Source: Myxococcales bacterium
Lineage (GTDB): Bacteria > Myxococcota_A > Polyangia > Polyangiales > Houyiibacteriaceae
Assembly: GCA_009992505.1 (NCBI GenBank)
Contig: JAACVI010000074.1
Span: 1-33,062 of the forward strand
DNA: 33,062 nt
Reading direction: 5' to 3'
The notes beneath the pieces are model-generated. The model did no database searches. It worked only from the letters and a program-made list of their open reading frames with translations, and had not been told where the DNA came from. Below, in pieces: positions 8,801 to 17,804 of the stretch. Position numbers and translations under genes: made by a program. Position 1 is the stretch's first letter. Every line of letters begins with the position of its first letter.

Positions 8801-8828
8801 GACGGCGACCTCCTCGGGGGTCGCCGTC
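8801..8828 (-). terminator. strong stem-loop downstream of glgP
   Basis: Perfect 10-bp inverted repeat GACGGCGACC/GGTCGCCGTC with 8-nt loop, 13 nt after the glgP stop; no long T-run. Confidence 0.5.
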
Positions 8829-8841
8829 GACGCGTCGGGGA

Positions 8842-10989
8842 TCAGAGGTGCCGGAAGTCCGCGAGCTCGAGGCCCGCGGCGGGCAAGTAGAGGCCGGCCG
8901 CGTAGTCCTTGACCATGCGGTCCGAGTTGAAGCGCCAGGCCAGGGTCGCGATCGACCGTCGCACGCGCGTCAGCCAGCGATGGGGCCGGCCGTGCTCGTC
9001 GCGATCGTAGTAGAGCGGCACGACCTCGTCTTCGAGCGTGTGCATCAGGTCCACCGCGTCGCGCGCGTCCTGCACGTTGGGGTCCATGTGCACGCCGCCC
9101 GTGCCGATGGAGAAGCCGTTCATCCCGTCGTAGGCCTCGGCCCACCAGCCGTCGGGGATGGAGCAGTTCAGGCCGCCATTCAACACGACCTTCTGCCCGC
9201 TGGTGCCGGACGCCTCCAGAGGTCGACGCGGGTTGTTGAGCCACACGTCCACGCCCGAGGCGAGCTGACGGCCCACGGCGATGTCGTAGCCCTCGAGCAG
9301 CACGACCTTGCCCAGGAAGCGCGGTTCCCGGGAGACCTGGAACACGCGCTGCAAGACCGCCTTGCCGCCGTCGTCCTTGGGATGGGCCTTGCCCGCGAAG
9401 ATGAGCGTGAGCGGCCTCTCTGGATGGTTCACGAGCCGGTCGAGGCGATCGAGATCGTCGAGCACGAGCCCCGCGCGCTTGTAGGTCGCGAAGCGCCGGG
9501 CGAAGCCGATCAGGAGCCTGTCCGCGGCCAGCGCCGACTCCATCGCCTTGGCCACCGACTCGTCCTCGCCGCGTAGACGCGCGCGCTCGGGCGCGCGATG
9601 CCGCACGAAGCGGATCAGCTCCTCCTTCAGCGAGGTGCGTGCGGTCCACAGCGTGAGGTCCTCCACGCGCTCGATGGGCGCCCAGGTCGAGGGCTCCGCC
9701 TGCGCGCGACGCCAACCCAGAGGCAGGACCTCGTCGTAGACGCGGGACATGGCCGGTGCGAGCCAGGTCGGCAGATGCACGCCGTTGGTGATGTGACCGA
9801 TGGGCACGTCCTGCTCGGGGCGACCCGGCCACAGGCAGGTCCACATCTTGCGGCTGACCTGGCCGTGCAGCGCCGACACGCCGTTGGCGCGATGGGAGAG
9901 CTTGAGCGCGAGCACGGTCATGCAGAAGGTCTCGTGGCCGTCGTCGGGCCGCACGCGGCCGAGGCCGAGCAGCTCGCGCTCCGAGATGCCCAGGGCGTCG
10001 CGCAGAGGCCCGAGCTGTTGCTCGACCAGGTCGGGCTCGAAGCGGTCGTGACCCGCGGGCACGGGCGTGTGCGTGGTGAAGACGGTGCGGCTCGCCACCT
10101 GGAAGCTGGCGTCGGCGAAGCTCCGGCCTTCACGCGCCATCAGCTCGCGCGTGGCCTCGAGCGGCGCGAACGCGCTGTGCCCCTCGTTGAGGTGGTAGAC
10201 GCCGGGGCGGATGCCCATGGCGTGCAGAGCGCGCACGCCCCCCACGCCGAGCAAGAGCTCCTGCCGGGCGCGCATGTGACGATCCCCGCCGTACAGGCGC
10301 GCCGTCAGGCCGCGATCCTGCTCGTCGTTCTCCTCGACGTCCGAGTCGAGCAGGAAGAGGCGGATGCGTCCGACGTTGGCCTCCCAGACGCCCGCGTGCA
10401 GGATGCCCTCGCGGGTCGAGAGCTGGATGCGCAGCGGCTGGCCGGTGGAGTCGTGCACGAGCGAGAGCGGCTGCACCTCGGGATCCACCGTGGGGTAGGT
10501 CTCGTGCTGCCAGCCCGTGGCGTCGAAGTGCTGGGTGAAGTAGCCGCCCGCGTAGAGCAGACCGACCGCGACCAGAGGCAGGCCGAGATCCGAGGCGCTC
10601 TTCACGTGGTCGCCCGAGAGCACGCCGAGGCCACCCGAGTAGATGGGCAACGACTCGTGCAGACCGAATTCGGCGGAGAAGTAAGCCACGGGCCCGCCGG
10701 CCAACACGCCAGCGCGCGTGGGGCCCCAATCCGTGCGGCGCTCGAGGTAGTGCGCGTGCTCCAGCAGCAAGCGGTCGACGCGGGGGTGCAGATCGTGGGC
10801 GCGAGCGGCGGCGTCGAGCTCGGCGTCCGTGAGCGTCCCGAGCTGCGCCATCGGATCGTGTCCGCCGGACTCCCAACGTTCGGGGTCGAGGTCCCGGAAG
10901 ACGCTCTGGGCCCCGAAGTCCCACGCCCAGGCGAGATTGCTGCCCAAGCGCTTGAGCTTGTCCCGAAGGTCGTTGTCGTCACTTTGCAT
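8842..10989 (-). CDS. glgP: alpha-glucan (glycogen/maltodextrin) phosphorylase, DUF3417-containing type
   Basis: N-terminal LGSNLAWAWDFGAQSVFRDLDPERWE, VAYFSAEFGLHESLPIYSGGLGVLSGDH, FAGKAHPKDDGGKAVLQ, EASGTSGQKVVLNGGLN. Start at 10989 (MQSDDND) preceded by AAGGGA. Confidence 0.92.
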   Translation of the reverse strand: MQSDDNDLRDKLKRLGSNLAWAWDFGAQSVFRDLDPERWESGGHDPMAQLGTLTDAELDAAARAHDLHPRVDRLLLEHAHYLERRTDWGPTRAGVLAGGPVAYFSAEFGLHESLPIYSGGLGVLSGDHVKSASDLGLPLVAVGLLYAGGYFTQHFDATGWQHETYPTVDPEVQPLSLVHDSTGQPLRIQLSTREGILHAGVWEANVGRIRLFLLDSDVEENDEQDRGLTARLYGGDRHMRARQELLLGVGGVRALHAMGIRPGVYHLNEGHSAFAPLEATRELMAREGRSFADASFQVASRTVFTTHTPVPAGHDRFEPDLVEQQLGPLRDALGISERELLGLGRVRPDDGHETFCMTVLALKLSHRANGVSALHGQVSRKMWTCLWPGRPEQDVPIGHITNGVHLPTWLAPAMSRVYDEVLPLGWRRAQAEPSTWAPIERVEDLTLWTARTSLKEELIRFVRHRAPERARLRGEDESVAKAMESALAADRLLIGFARRFATYKRAGLVLDDLDRLDRLVNHPERPLTLIFAGKAHPKDDGGKAVLQRVFQVSREPRFLGKVVLLEGYDIAVGRQLASGVDVWLNNPRRPLEASGTSGQKVVLNGGLNCSIPDGWWAEAYDGMNGFSIGTGGVHMDPNVQDARDAVDLMHTLEDEVVPLYYDRDEHGRPHRWLTRVRRSIATLAWRFNSDRMVKDYAAGLYLPAAGLELADFRHL

Positions 10990-11174
10990 GGCTGTCCCTT
11001 GGCTGAGAGTGGCCTGACTCGCAGAGCCTAGCCCCCGGGTCAAGGCCTCCCGGGAGAACGCGTTTCACCACGGACATGGATCGCAGACGTGTGCGCGTGC
11101 CGCCTTGCGCGTACGCTCCGGGCCGTGAATGTTCCCGACCCGCCGACGTAGAACACGGCGGAGCCGGGTGGCGG

Positions 11175-13757
11175 ATGAACGTAGACCACAAGCGAGACAT
11201 GCTCGACCGGCTCGCCCACTGGGTGACGGACGGCCGCGTGCGCGTGCTGACGGTGCTCGCGCTGCTCACGATCGTGCTGGCGACGCAGATCCCGGGCATC
11301 GAGATCGACTCGGCGCCCGAGAACCTACTGTCCTCCTTTGAGGGCAACGATCAGAGCGTGGCGGACGACTTCCATGCGGCCTTCGGCGACACCGACCGCG
11401 TGGTCGTGGTGCTGGTGCAGGCCGACGACATCCTGACCGAGACGCCCCTCGCCTACCTGCGCCGGCTGTCGCAGCACTTCGCCGCCGACCCCGCCGTGGA
11501 GCGCGTGGACGACATCACGCGTCTGCCCTTCCCGCGTCGCGCCGCGCCGGACGCGGAGCCCGCACCCTCGGGCGAGACCCTCGACGACATCGGCGACGCT
11601 CCAGCCGACGATCCGTCGGGCGAGACCCTGGACGACATCGGCGACGCGCAGGACAGCGAGGCCTGGCGAGACGATGTCTCGAACGACGCCATGGACGCCC
11701 TGCTCGATCTGATCGAGAGCGCGCCCGAGCGATTCCCAGGCGGCCTCGCCGGTCTCGGCCCCGAGCTGGCGAAGGTGAAGTCCGACGCCATCGTGCAGGG
11801 CGAGGAGGTCACGCCCGCCGACGTGACCGAGCTGCGGCGCGTGCTGGCCGACGCGCCCCTGGTCGAGGGCCGCCTGATCAGCCACGACCACAAGGTCGCG
11901 GTGGTCGCGCTGCGTCTGCGCGAGATGGGCGCGCGCGACATGCGCCACTGGGTCGAGAACGCCGAGGCGCAATTCACGACCACGCCTCCACCGAGCGGGG
12001 TCAGCGTCCACCTCGGCGGGCTGCCCTATCTGCGCAGCCAGATCGTGACCAACATGCGCTCGGACCAGCTCAAGCTGGTGCCGTTGACGCTGCTGGTCTG
12101 TGTCTTCTTGCTCTTCCTCTCCTTCCGCTGGCTGCCCGGCGTGATCCTGCCCATCGGGGCGGTGTTGATCTCGACCGTGATGGCGGTGGGAGGCATGGCG
12201 CTCGCGGGCGAGCCCATGAACGTGCTCAACAACATCATCCCGCCGTTGTTGATCATCATAGGCATCAGCGACTCGATCCACCTGATCGGGCGCTACCGGG
12301 AAGAGCTGCGGCGCGACGGCAACGTCGTGCGCGCGGGACACGTCACGGTGCGCACGATGGCGGTCGCGTGTCTGCTGACGTCCGTCACCACCGCGGTCGG
12401 CCTCGGCTCCTTGGTCGTGTCCCGCACGGTCATGCTGCGGCACTTCGGCATCACCGCCGCCATCGGCGTGATGGTCGCCTACGTCGTCACCATCACCTTC
12501 ATCCCCGGTGTGTTGACCTGGGTGAAGCCGCCCAAGCGTCAGGTCGAGGCGCGCTTCGCCGGCACGCTCGAGGTCGTCTTGATGAAGATGACGGCGCGCG
12601 TGCTGAAGCGCCCCTACCTCGTGCTCGCGGTCACCTCCGTGGCCCTGGCCGGCTGCATCTGGGGCGCCAGCGGCATCCGCGTCGACCACGCCTTGCTCGA
12701 CCAGTTCGACCCCTCCGATCCGGTGTACATCACCACGCGCCTGCTCGAACGCGAGCTGGACGGTGTGCGCCCGCTCGAGGTGATGGTGCACTCGAGCGAT
12801 CCCAGCGCTCTGACCAGCGCCGCGACCCTCGACGCCCTCGACGGCGTGGAGCGCTGGGCGCGGCAGCAACCCGCCGTGCTGTCCGTGACCGGCCCGAGCG
12901 ACCTGCTGCACGAGACCTGGCATCTCGTCACTGACGATCCGACCAGCCGCACCGAGCCCTTCGGAACCGACAAGCGCTCCCACGCCTTGATGACGCTGCT
13001 GGCCCAGCGCGCCACCAACCCGCTCGACAGCTTCCTCGGAGACGAGGGGCAGCTGCTCCGCATCCAGGTGAAGATGCGGGACGTGGGCGCACAGCGAAGC
13101 GTGGCGCTGATAGCTCAACTCGAGCAGCGCATGGAGGCGGCGACGACCTCGCTTCCGGGTGTGAAGGTCGCCTTCACCGGCGACGCCTACACCGGCTCGC
13201 GCGGTCAGGAGGCGGTGGTCCGCGATCTCTTGAGCAGCTTGATCACGGCCGTGTTGATCATCTTCGTGCTGCTGGCGCTGCTCTTCCGCTCGGTGCGCCT
13301 CGGTCTGCTGTCGATCCCGCCGAACCTGATCCCCCTGGTGGCCACGGTCGCCTACATGGTCGCGCGCGGCATCCCCTTGAACGCCGCCACGGCCATCGTC
13401 TTCTCCATCAGCATCGGCTTGGCCGTGGACGGAACCATCCACGTGCTGGCGCGCTTCCGCGAAGAGACGGGTCGCGGCATGACATCGAACGCAGCGCTCG
13501 TGCGTGCGGCACGTGGCACCGGACGCGCCATCGTGATCAGCGGCGTGACGCTGATGGCGGGCTTCGGCGTGCTGCTCTTCAGCTCCTTCGTGCCCGTGCG
13601 GCACTTCGGTGAATTGATCGCGATCACTGTCGGCTCCTCGCTGCTGGCGACCCTGGTCGTCCAACCCGCGCTGCTCGAGGTCGCGGGGCTACGGCGTCAT
13701 CAGAAGAAGGCGCTGGGCGACAAGCCCGGGAAAGCACGCGCGGCAGTCAAAAGCTGA
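11175..13757 (+). CDS. RND superfamily / MMPL-type transporter
   Basis: Two blocks of hydrophobic helices, each preceded by a large periplasmic loop; IIIGISDSIHLIGRYREEL and SIGLAVDGTIHVLARFREE motifs. Confidence 0.9.
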   Translation: MNVDHKRDMLDRLAHWVTDGRVRVLTVLALLTIVLATQIPGIEIDSAPENLLSSFEGNDQSVADDFHAAFGDTDRVVVVLVQADDILTETPLAYLRRLSQHFAADPAVERVDDITRLPFPRRAAPDAEPAPSGETLDDIGDAPADDPSGETLDDIGDAQDSEAWRDDVSNDAMDALLDLIESAPERFPGGLAGLGPELAKVKSDAIVQGEEVTPADVTELRRVLADAPLVEGRLISHDHKVAVVALRLREMGARDMRHWVENAEAQFTTTPPPSGVSVHLGGLPYLRSQIVTNMRSDQLKLVPLTLLVCVFLLFLSFRWLPGVILPIGAVLISTVMAVGGMALAGEPMNVLNNIIPPLLIIIGISDSIHLIGRYREELRRDGNVVRAGHVTVRTMAVACLLTSVTTAVGLGSLVVSRTVMLRHFGITAAIGVMVAYVVTITFIPGVLTWVKPPKRQVEARFAGTLEVVLMKMTARVLKRPYLVLAVTSVALAGCIWGASGIRVDHALLDQFDPSDPVYITTRLLERELDGVRPLEVMVHSSDPSALTSAATLDALDGVERWARQQPAVLSVTGPSDLLHETWHLVTDDPTSRTEPFGTDKRSHALMTLLAQRATNPLDSFLGDEGQLLRIQVKMRDVGAQRSVALIAQLEQRMEAATTSLPGVKVAFTGDAYTGSRGQEAVVRDLLSSLITAVLIIFVLLALLFRSVRLGLLSIPPNLIPLVATVAYMVARGIPLNAATAIVFSISIGLAVDGTIHVLARFREETGRGMTSNAALVRAARGTGRAIVISGVTLMAGFGVLLFSSFVPVRHFGELIAITVGSSLLATLVVQPALLEVAGLRRHQKKALGDKPGKARAAVKS

Positions 13758-13826
13758 GGCGTCCAGCGAGGGCTGAACGGGCCGCTCCACGGGCGGCGCT
13801 CCTGTCGACACGCAACCATGTCGAGG

Positions 13827-13856
13827 TTGACCGGGCCAGCGCCGCACCCCGATAAT
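13827..13856 (+). promoter_or_regulatory. candidate promoter of the first RCC1/MopE lipoprotein gene
   Basis: TTGACC, 18-nt spacer, GATAAT; only 5 nt separate the -10 from the ATG. Confidence 0.35.
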
Positions 13857-13861
13857 GAGGC

Positions 13862-16800
13862 ATGAATCAAACGACGAAGTCCGTGGCGTGGATCGCCTTC
13901 CTCGGCGCCACCTTGACCGCCTGCGGTGGCGGTAGCCCAGCCGGCGAGGACGCCGGGGCGGACGCCGCACGCACGGACGCGAGCAGTCACACCGACGCCA
14001 GCTGTGCGTGCGAGATGGACGAGGACTGCGACGACGGCATCTTCTGCAACGGAGTCGAGGTCTGCGACCCGGGAGGAGCCGGCGCCGACTCCTGCGGCTG
14101 CGTCGCGGGCAGGAGCCCGTGCACCACCGCCGAGACCTGCCGCGAGGAGCGCCGGAGCTGCGGCGACGACTGCGTCGACACCGACGGAGACGGACACGCG
14201 CCCATCTTCTGCGGCGGGGACGACTGCGACGACACGGACCCGAACCGCTACCCGGGCAACCTCGAGCTCTGCGACGACGCGGCCCACGACGAAGACTGCG
14301 ACCCCACCACCTTCGGTGACCGGGACGCGGACATGGACGGCTACCCGGACGCCCAGTGCTGCAACCTGAACGCGCTCGGAGAGCGCCTCTGCGGCAGCGA
14401 CTGCAACGACGGCGCCGCCGAGATCCACCCCACCGTCGCCGACGGCTGCGACGGCATCGACAACGACTGCGACGGACGCATCGACGAGGATCCGACGCTC
14501 ACCTTCTACCGCGACGTCGACGGAGACGGCTTCGGCCTCACGACGGAGACGGTGACCGCCTGCTCCGCGCCACCCGGCTGGGCCGTCAGCCCCGGCGACT
14601 GCGACGACACGACTCGCGCGATGAACCCCTCCGCGCCTGACACCTGCAACGGCATCGACGACGACTGTGACGGCGCCGTCGATCCGGGCTGCGGCTGCGT
14701 CGACGGTGAAGAGCGCGACTGCGGACCGCCCGAGCCCGTGCTCGGCAGCTGCCGACGCGGGGTGCAGCGCTGCGTGGCGGGCGGCTGGGCCGCCTCCTGT
14801 CCCGGTGCCGTGATGCCGACGACGGAGGTGTGCAACGGCCTCGACGACGACTGCGATGGCACGCTGGACGACGGCGCGAGCATGGTCTGCGCCCTGGGCA
14901 GCTCCCACGCGGGGACGGGCGCTTTCGGCAGCTGCGCCGACGTGGCCGGGTACTACGCCTGCGCGGGCGACTGCCGCAGCGAGCTCTTCTTCGCCACGCC
15001 TCCACCGGAGAGCTGCAACGGCCTGGACGACGACTGTGACGGCGTGCCCGACGATCCCTTTGCCTGCCTGCAGAGCTCGACGGGCAACGCCTGCCTGACG
15101 AGCTGTGGCACGGTCGGCACCTTCGCCTGCGGCGCGGACTGTCTCCCCGGGCCGTGCACGGCGCCCGAGGTCTGCAACGGCTGCGACGACGACGGCGACG
15201 GAGCGGTCGACGAGGGTACACAGGTCGACTGCTGGGCCGACGCCGACGACGACGGCTTCGCCGCTCTGGGCGCGGACCAACGCGCCTTCTGCCGCGTGGC
15301 GGGACGTGACCCCGTGAGCGGATGCCCGGTGGGCTTCAGCGACCTGGATCCGGCGGGCGCCGCGGGCAGCGACTGCGACGACAGCGACGCGGGTCGGAAT
15401 CCCGGCCTGGCGGAGCGCTGCGATGGCGTCGACCAGGACTGCGACGGCGTGGTCGACGACGGAGCCTCCGCCGAGTGCGTGCGGCCTTCGACCTACGCCG
15501 CCTGCCTCGCCGGGCGGTGCGTGGTGGTGGGCTGCGGGCTGGGCGCCGACGATTGCGACGGTGACGCTTCCACGGGCTGCGAGACCGCGACGGCGGCCTC
15601 CGTGAGTGACTGCGGCTCCTGTGGCGTGCAATGCAGCGGAGGCATGGTCTGCTCCAGCGGCGGGTGCACGGATCACGTGGTGCAGATCAGCGCCGGAAGT
15701 CGTCAGACGTGCGGCTTGCGCGAGGGCGGAGAGCTGAGTTGCTGGGGGTACGGGCTTGGTGGCAGCCATCTCGTACCGGCGAACCAGCGCACGTATGGCG
15801 GAACTGTCGCCACCGAGGTCTCGATAGGCTGGGACCACCTCTGTATGCGTAAGAGCACGGGCGAGGTCTTGTGCGTGTTCGGCAACGGTCGAGGACAGCT
15901 CGGTAACGGGACCACGAGCCCCGGGGTTCGCGGGCGGGTCCTGGGTCTCGCGGACGCGGTGGAGGTCAGCGCCGGACACGAGGTCTCCTGCGCGCGCCGC
16001 GCCACCGGCGAGGTGGTCTGTTGGGGCGCGAACGATCGCGGACAGCTCGGCGACGGAACCACCACCGACAGCCTCGTCCCCGTAGCGGTCTCCGGGCTCA
16101 ACGACGCCGTCGAGATCGACGTCGGTGACGGGCATGCTTGCGCGCGCCGCGCCACGGGCCGGGTGGTCTGCTGGGGAGCGAATGACCGCGGTCAGCTCGG
16201 CGACGGAACCACCACCGACAGCTCCGTCCCCGTGTCCGTGCCGTGGCCGACGGACGGGGTCAGCATCGGAGCGTCGCTCGGCTTCAGCTGTGCGGTCAGC
16301 GCCAGCGGCCAGACTCGGTGCTGGGGCAAGAACGACGTGGGCCAGCTCGGCGACGGAACGACGAGCGATAGCCTCGTCCCCGTCTGGGTGAACGGCGCGA
16401 ACGCGCTCGAGATCACTCTGGGGCAGACTCACGCCTGCATCCGCGAAGACAGGGACTTCGTCTCCTGCTGGGGGGGCAACAACCGCGGTCAGCTGGGCGA
16501 TGGCACGACCGTCGACCGTCCGACCGCCGCTCGGGTTCCGGGCCTGTACCGAGTGCTCGAGATCGACGCTGGCGATACTCACACCTGCGCCCGGCGCCCG
16601 GGTGGTGTCGTCAGCTGCTGGGGCTTCAACCTCTACGGACAGCTCGGGGACGGATCAGAAACGAGCCGCCCTATCCCCACGCAGGTCGTGGGCATGGGCG
16701 AGGTGATCGACATGGGTGGAGAGGCCTTCCATTCCTGCGTACTCCACGCCACGGGCAACGCCGAATGTTGGGGCAACCCCGTGCACGGCGTGTTGGGCGA

Positions 16801-17725
16801 AGGAACGTGGCCCTCGACCCTAGGCGTCCGCGTGGCGGTCGTAGGGCTGACGGACGGCGTGAGCCTCATGGTAGGCCGGAGCCACAATTGTGCGGTCCAG
16901 GCCGGAGGCGGGGTGAGCTGCTGGGGGTTCAACTACACAGGACAGCTCGGGGTCGACACCGTCACGGAGAGCTTGACGGCGCTGTCGGTTCCTGGGGTGA
17001 CGGGCGCCGTCGACGGCTCCGCCGGCTGGGGACACACCTGCGTTCGCCTCGACACTGGCGAGGTCTCCTGCTGGGGTAACAACGGCTATGGCCAGCTGGG
17101 CCGCGGCACGAGGTCCCAGGAGCTGCCTGGTCTCGTCCCCGGCCTCGCCGGCGTCGTCCAGGTGGCGGCGGAGGAGGACTATAGCTGCGCGCGTCGCGTG
17201 GACGGTGACGTCTGGTGTTGGGGCAACGCACCGAGCCTCTCCGCGCTCGTGCCCACGCAGGTCCCGGGCTTGAACGACATCGTCGGTCTGGCGGCGGGCC
17301 TCACCCACGTCTGCGCCCTGCGCGCCACGGGAGAGGTGCGGTGTTGGGGCACGAACGCCCATGGAGAGCTGGGCGACGGCTCCGAAACGAATCGCTCGTC
17401 GCCCATCCCGGTGCGTGGGCTGACGGACGCGGTGGCCATCATGGCCGGCATCGATCACAGCTGCGCTCTGCGCGCCACCGGCGGGGTCGTGTGCTGGGGC
17501 AGCAATCAGTTTGGCCAGATCGGCGACGGGGGTTCGGTGGACCGTCTGGTCCCCGTGCCAGTGGTCGATCTCGGCGCCGTCGATCGCATCTCGGGCGCGG
17601 GCTACGGCACGTGTGCGCACGAACTCATCGGCAACGTGCGCTGCTGGGGTAGGAACAACTGGAGTCAGGTCGGCGATGGAGGCACGACCGACCGCTCGAC
17701 TCCCGTGCTGCTGGTCGGCCTGTGA
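13862..17725 (+). CDS. lipoprotein with MopE-type metal-binding motifs and 14 RCC1-like repeats
   Basis: Lipobox LTACGGG; repeated CNGxDDDCDGxxD and DCDDTDPN motifs; 14 repeats of the CWGxNxxGQLGDG type. Confidence 0.9.
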   Translation: MNQTTKSVAWIAFLGATLTACGGGSPAGEDAGADAARTDASSHTDASCACEMDEDCDDGIFCNGVEVCDPGGAGADSCGCVAGRSPCTTAETCREERRSCGDDCVDTDGDGHAPIFCGGDDCDDTDPNRYPGNLELCDDAAHDEDCDPTTFGDRDADMDGYPDAQCCNLNALGERLCGSDCNDGAAEIHPTVADGCDGIDNDCDGRIDEDPTLTFYRDVDGDGFGLTTETVTACSAPPGWAVSPGDCDDTTRAMNPSAPDTCNGIDDDCDGAVDPGCGCVDGEERDCGPPEPVLGSCRRGVQRCVAGGWAASCPGAVMPTTEVCNGLDDDCDGTLDDGASMVCALGSSHAGTGAFGSCADVAGYYACAGDCRSELFFATPPPESCNGLDDDCDGVPDDPFACLQSSTGNACLTSCGTVGTFACGADCLPGPCTAPEVCNGCDDDGDGAVDEGTQVDCWADADDDGFAALGADQRAFCRVAGRDPVSGCPVGFSDLDPAGAAGSDCDDSDAGRNPGLAERCDGVDQDCDGVVDDGASAECVRPSTYAACLAGRCVVVGCGLGADDCDGDASTGCETATAASVSDCGSCGVQCSGGMVCSSGGCTDHVVQISAGSRQTCGLREGGELSCWGYGLGGSHLVPANQRTYGGTVATEVSIGWDHLCMRKSTGEVLCVFGNGRGQLGNGTTSPGVRGRVLGLADAVEVSAGHEVSCARRATGEVVCWGANDRGQLGDGTTTDSLVPVAVSGLNDAVEIDVGDGHACARRATGRVVCWGANDRGQLGDGTTTDSSVPVSVPWPTDGVSIGASLGFSCAVSASGQTRCWGKNDVGQLGDGTTSDSLVPVWVNGANALEITLGQTHACIREDRDFVSCWGGNNRGQLGDGTTVDRPTAARVPGLYRVLEIDAGDTHTCARRPGGVVSCWGFNLYGQLGDGSETSRPIPTQVVGMGEVIDMGGEAFHSCVLHATGNAECWGNPVHGVLGEGTWPSTLGVRVAVVGLTDGVSLMVGRSHNCAVQAGGGVSCWGFNYTGQLGVDTVTESLTALSVPGVTGAVDGSAGWGHTCVRLDTGEVSCWGNNGYGQLGRGTRSQELPGLVPGLAGVVQVAAEEDYSCARRVDGDVWCWGNAPSLSALVPTQVPGLNDIVGLAAGLTHVCALRATGEVRCWGTNAHGELGDGSETNRSSPIPVRGLTDAVAIMAGIDHSCALRATGGVVCWGSNQFGQIGDGGSVDRLVPVPVVDLGAVDRISGAGYGTCAHELIGNVRCWGRNNWSQVGDGGTTDRSTPVLLVGL

Positions 17726-17750
17726 ACACCACGGGCCTCTGAAGGCGGCG

Positions 17751-17770
17751 AAGAAGCCGGGCGGTTTCTT
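17751..17770 (+). terminator. Rho-independent-like terminator
   Basis: AAGAAGCC-GGGC-GGTTTCTT stem-loop (one G-T pair) followed by T, 25 nt after the stop at 17725. Confidence 0.5.
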
Positions 17771-17804
17771 TGCGTGCCGGCCGCAGCCGGCGGATGCTCG
17801 GCCC

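Noticed and set aside
7571-9844. 757-aa minus-strand ORF spanning rpsT and part of glgP
   Set aside because: Different frame from recognisable rpsT and glgP; Arg/Pro/Ala-rich shadow frame
11325-13664. 779-aa minus-strand ORF opposite the RND transporter
   Set aside because: His/Asp/Gln-rich antisense shadow of a clear transporter
13700-16582. 960-aa minus-strand ORF opposite the RCC1 lipoprotein
   Set aside because: Val/Ala-rich periodic sequence is the reverse image of the MopE and RCC1 repeats
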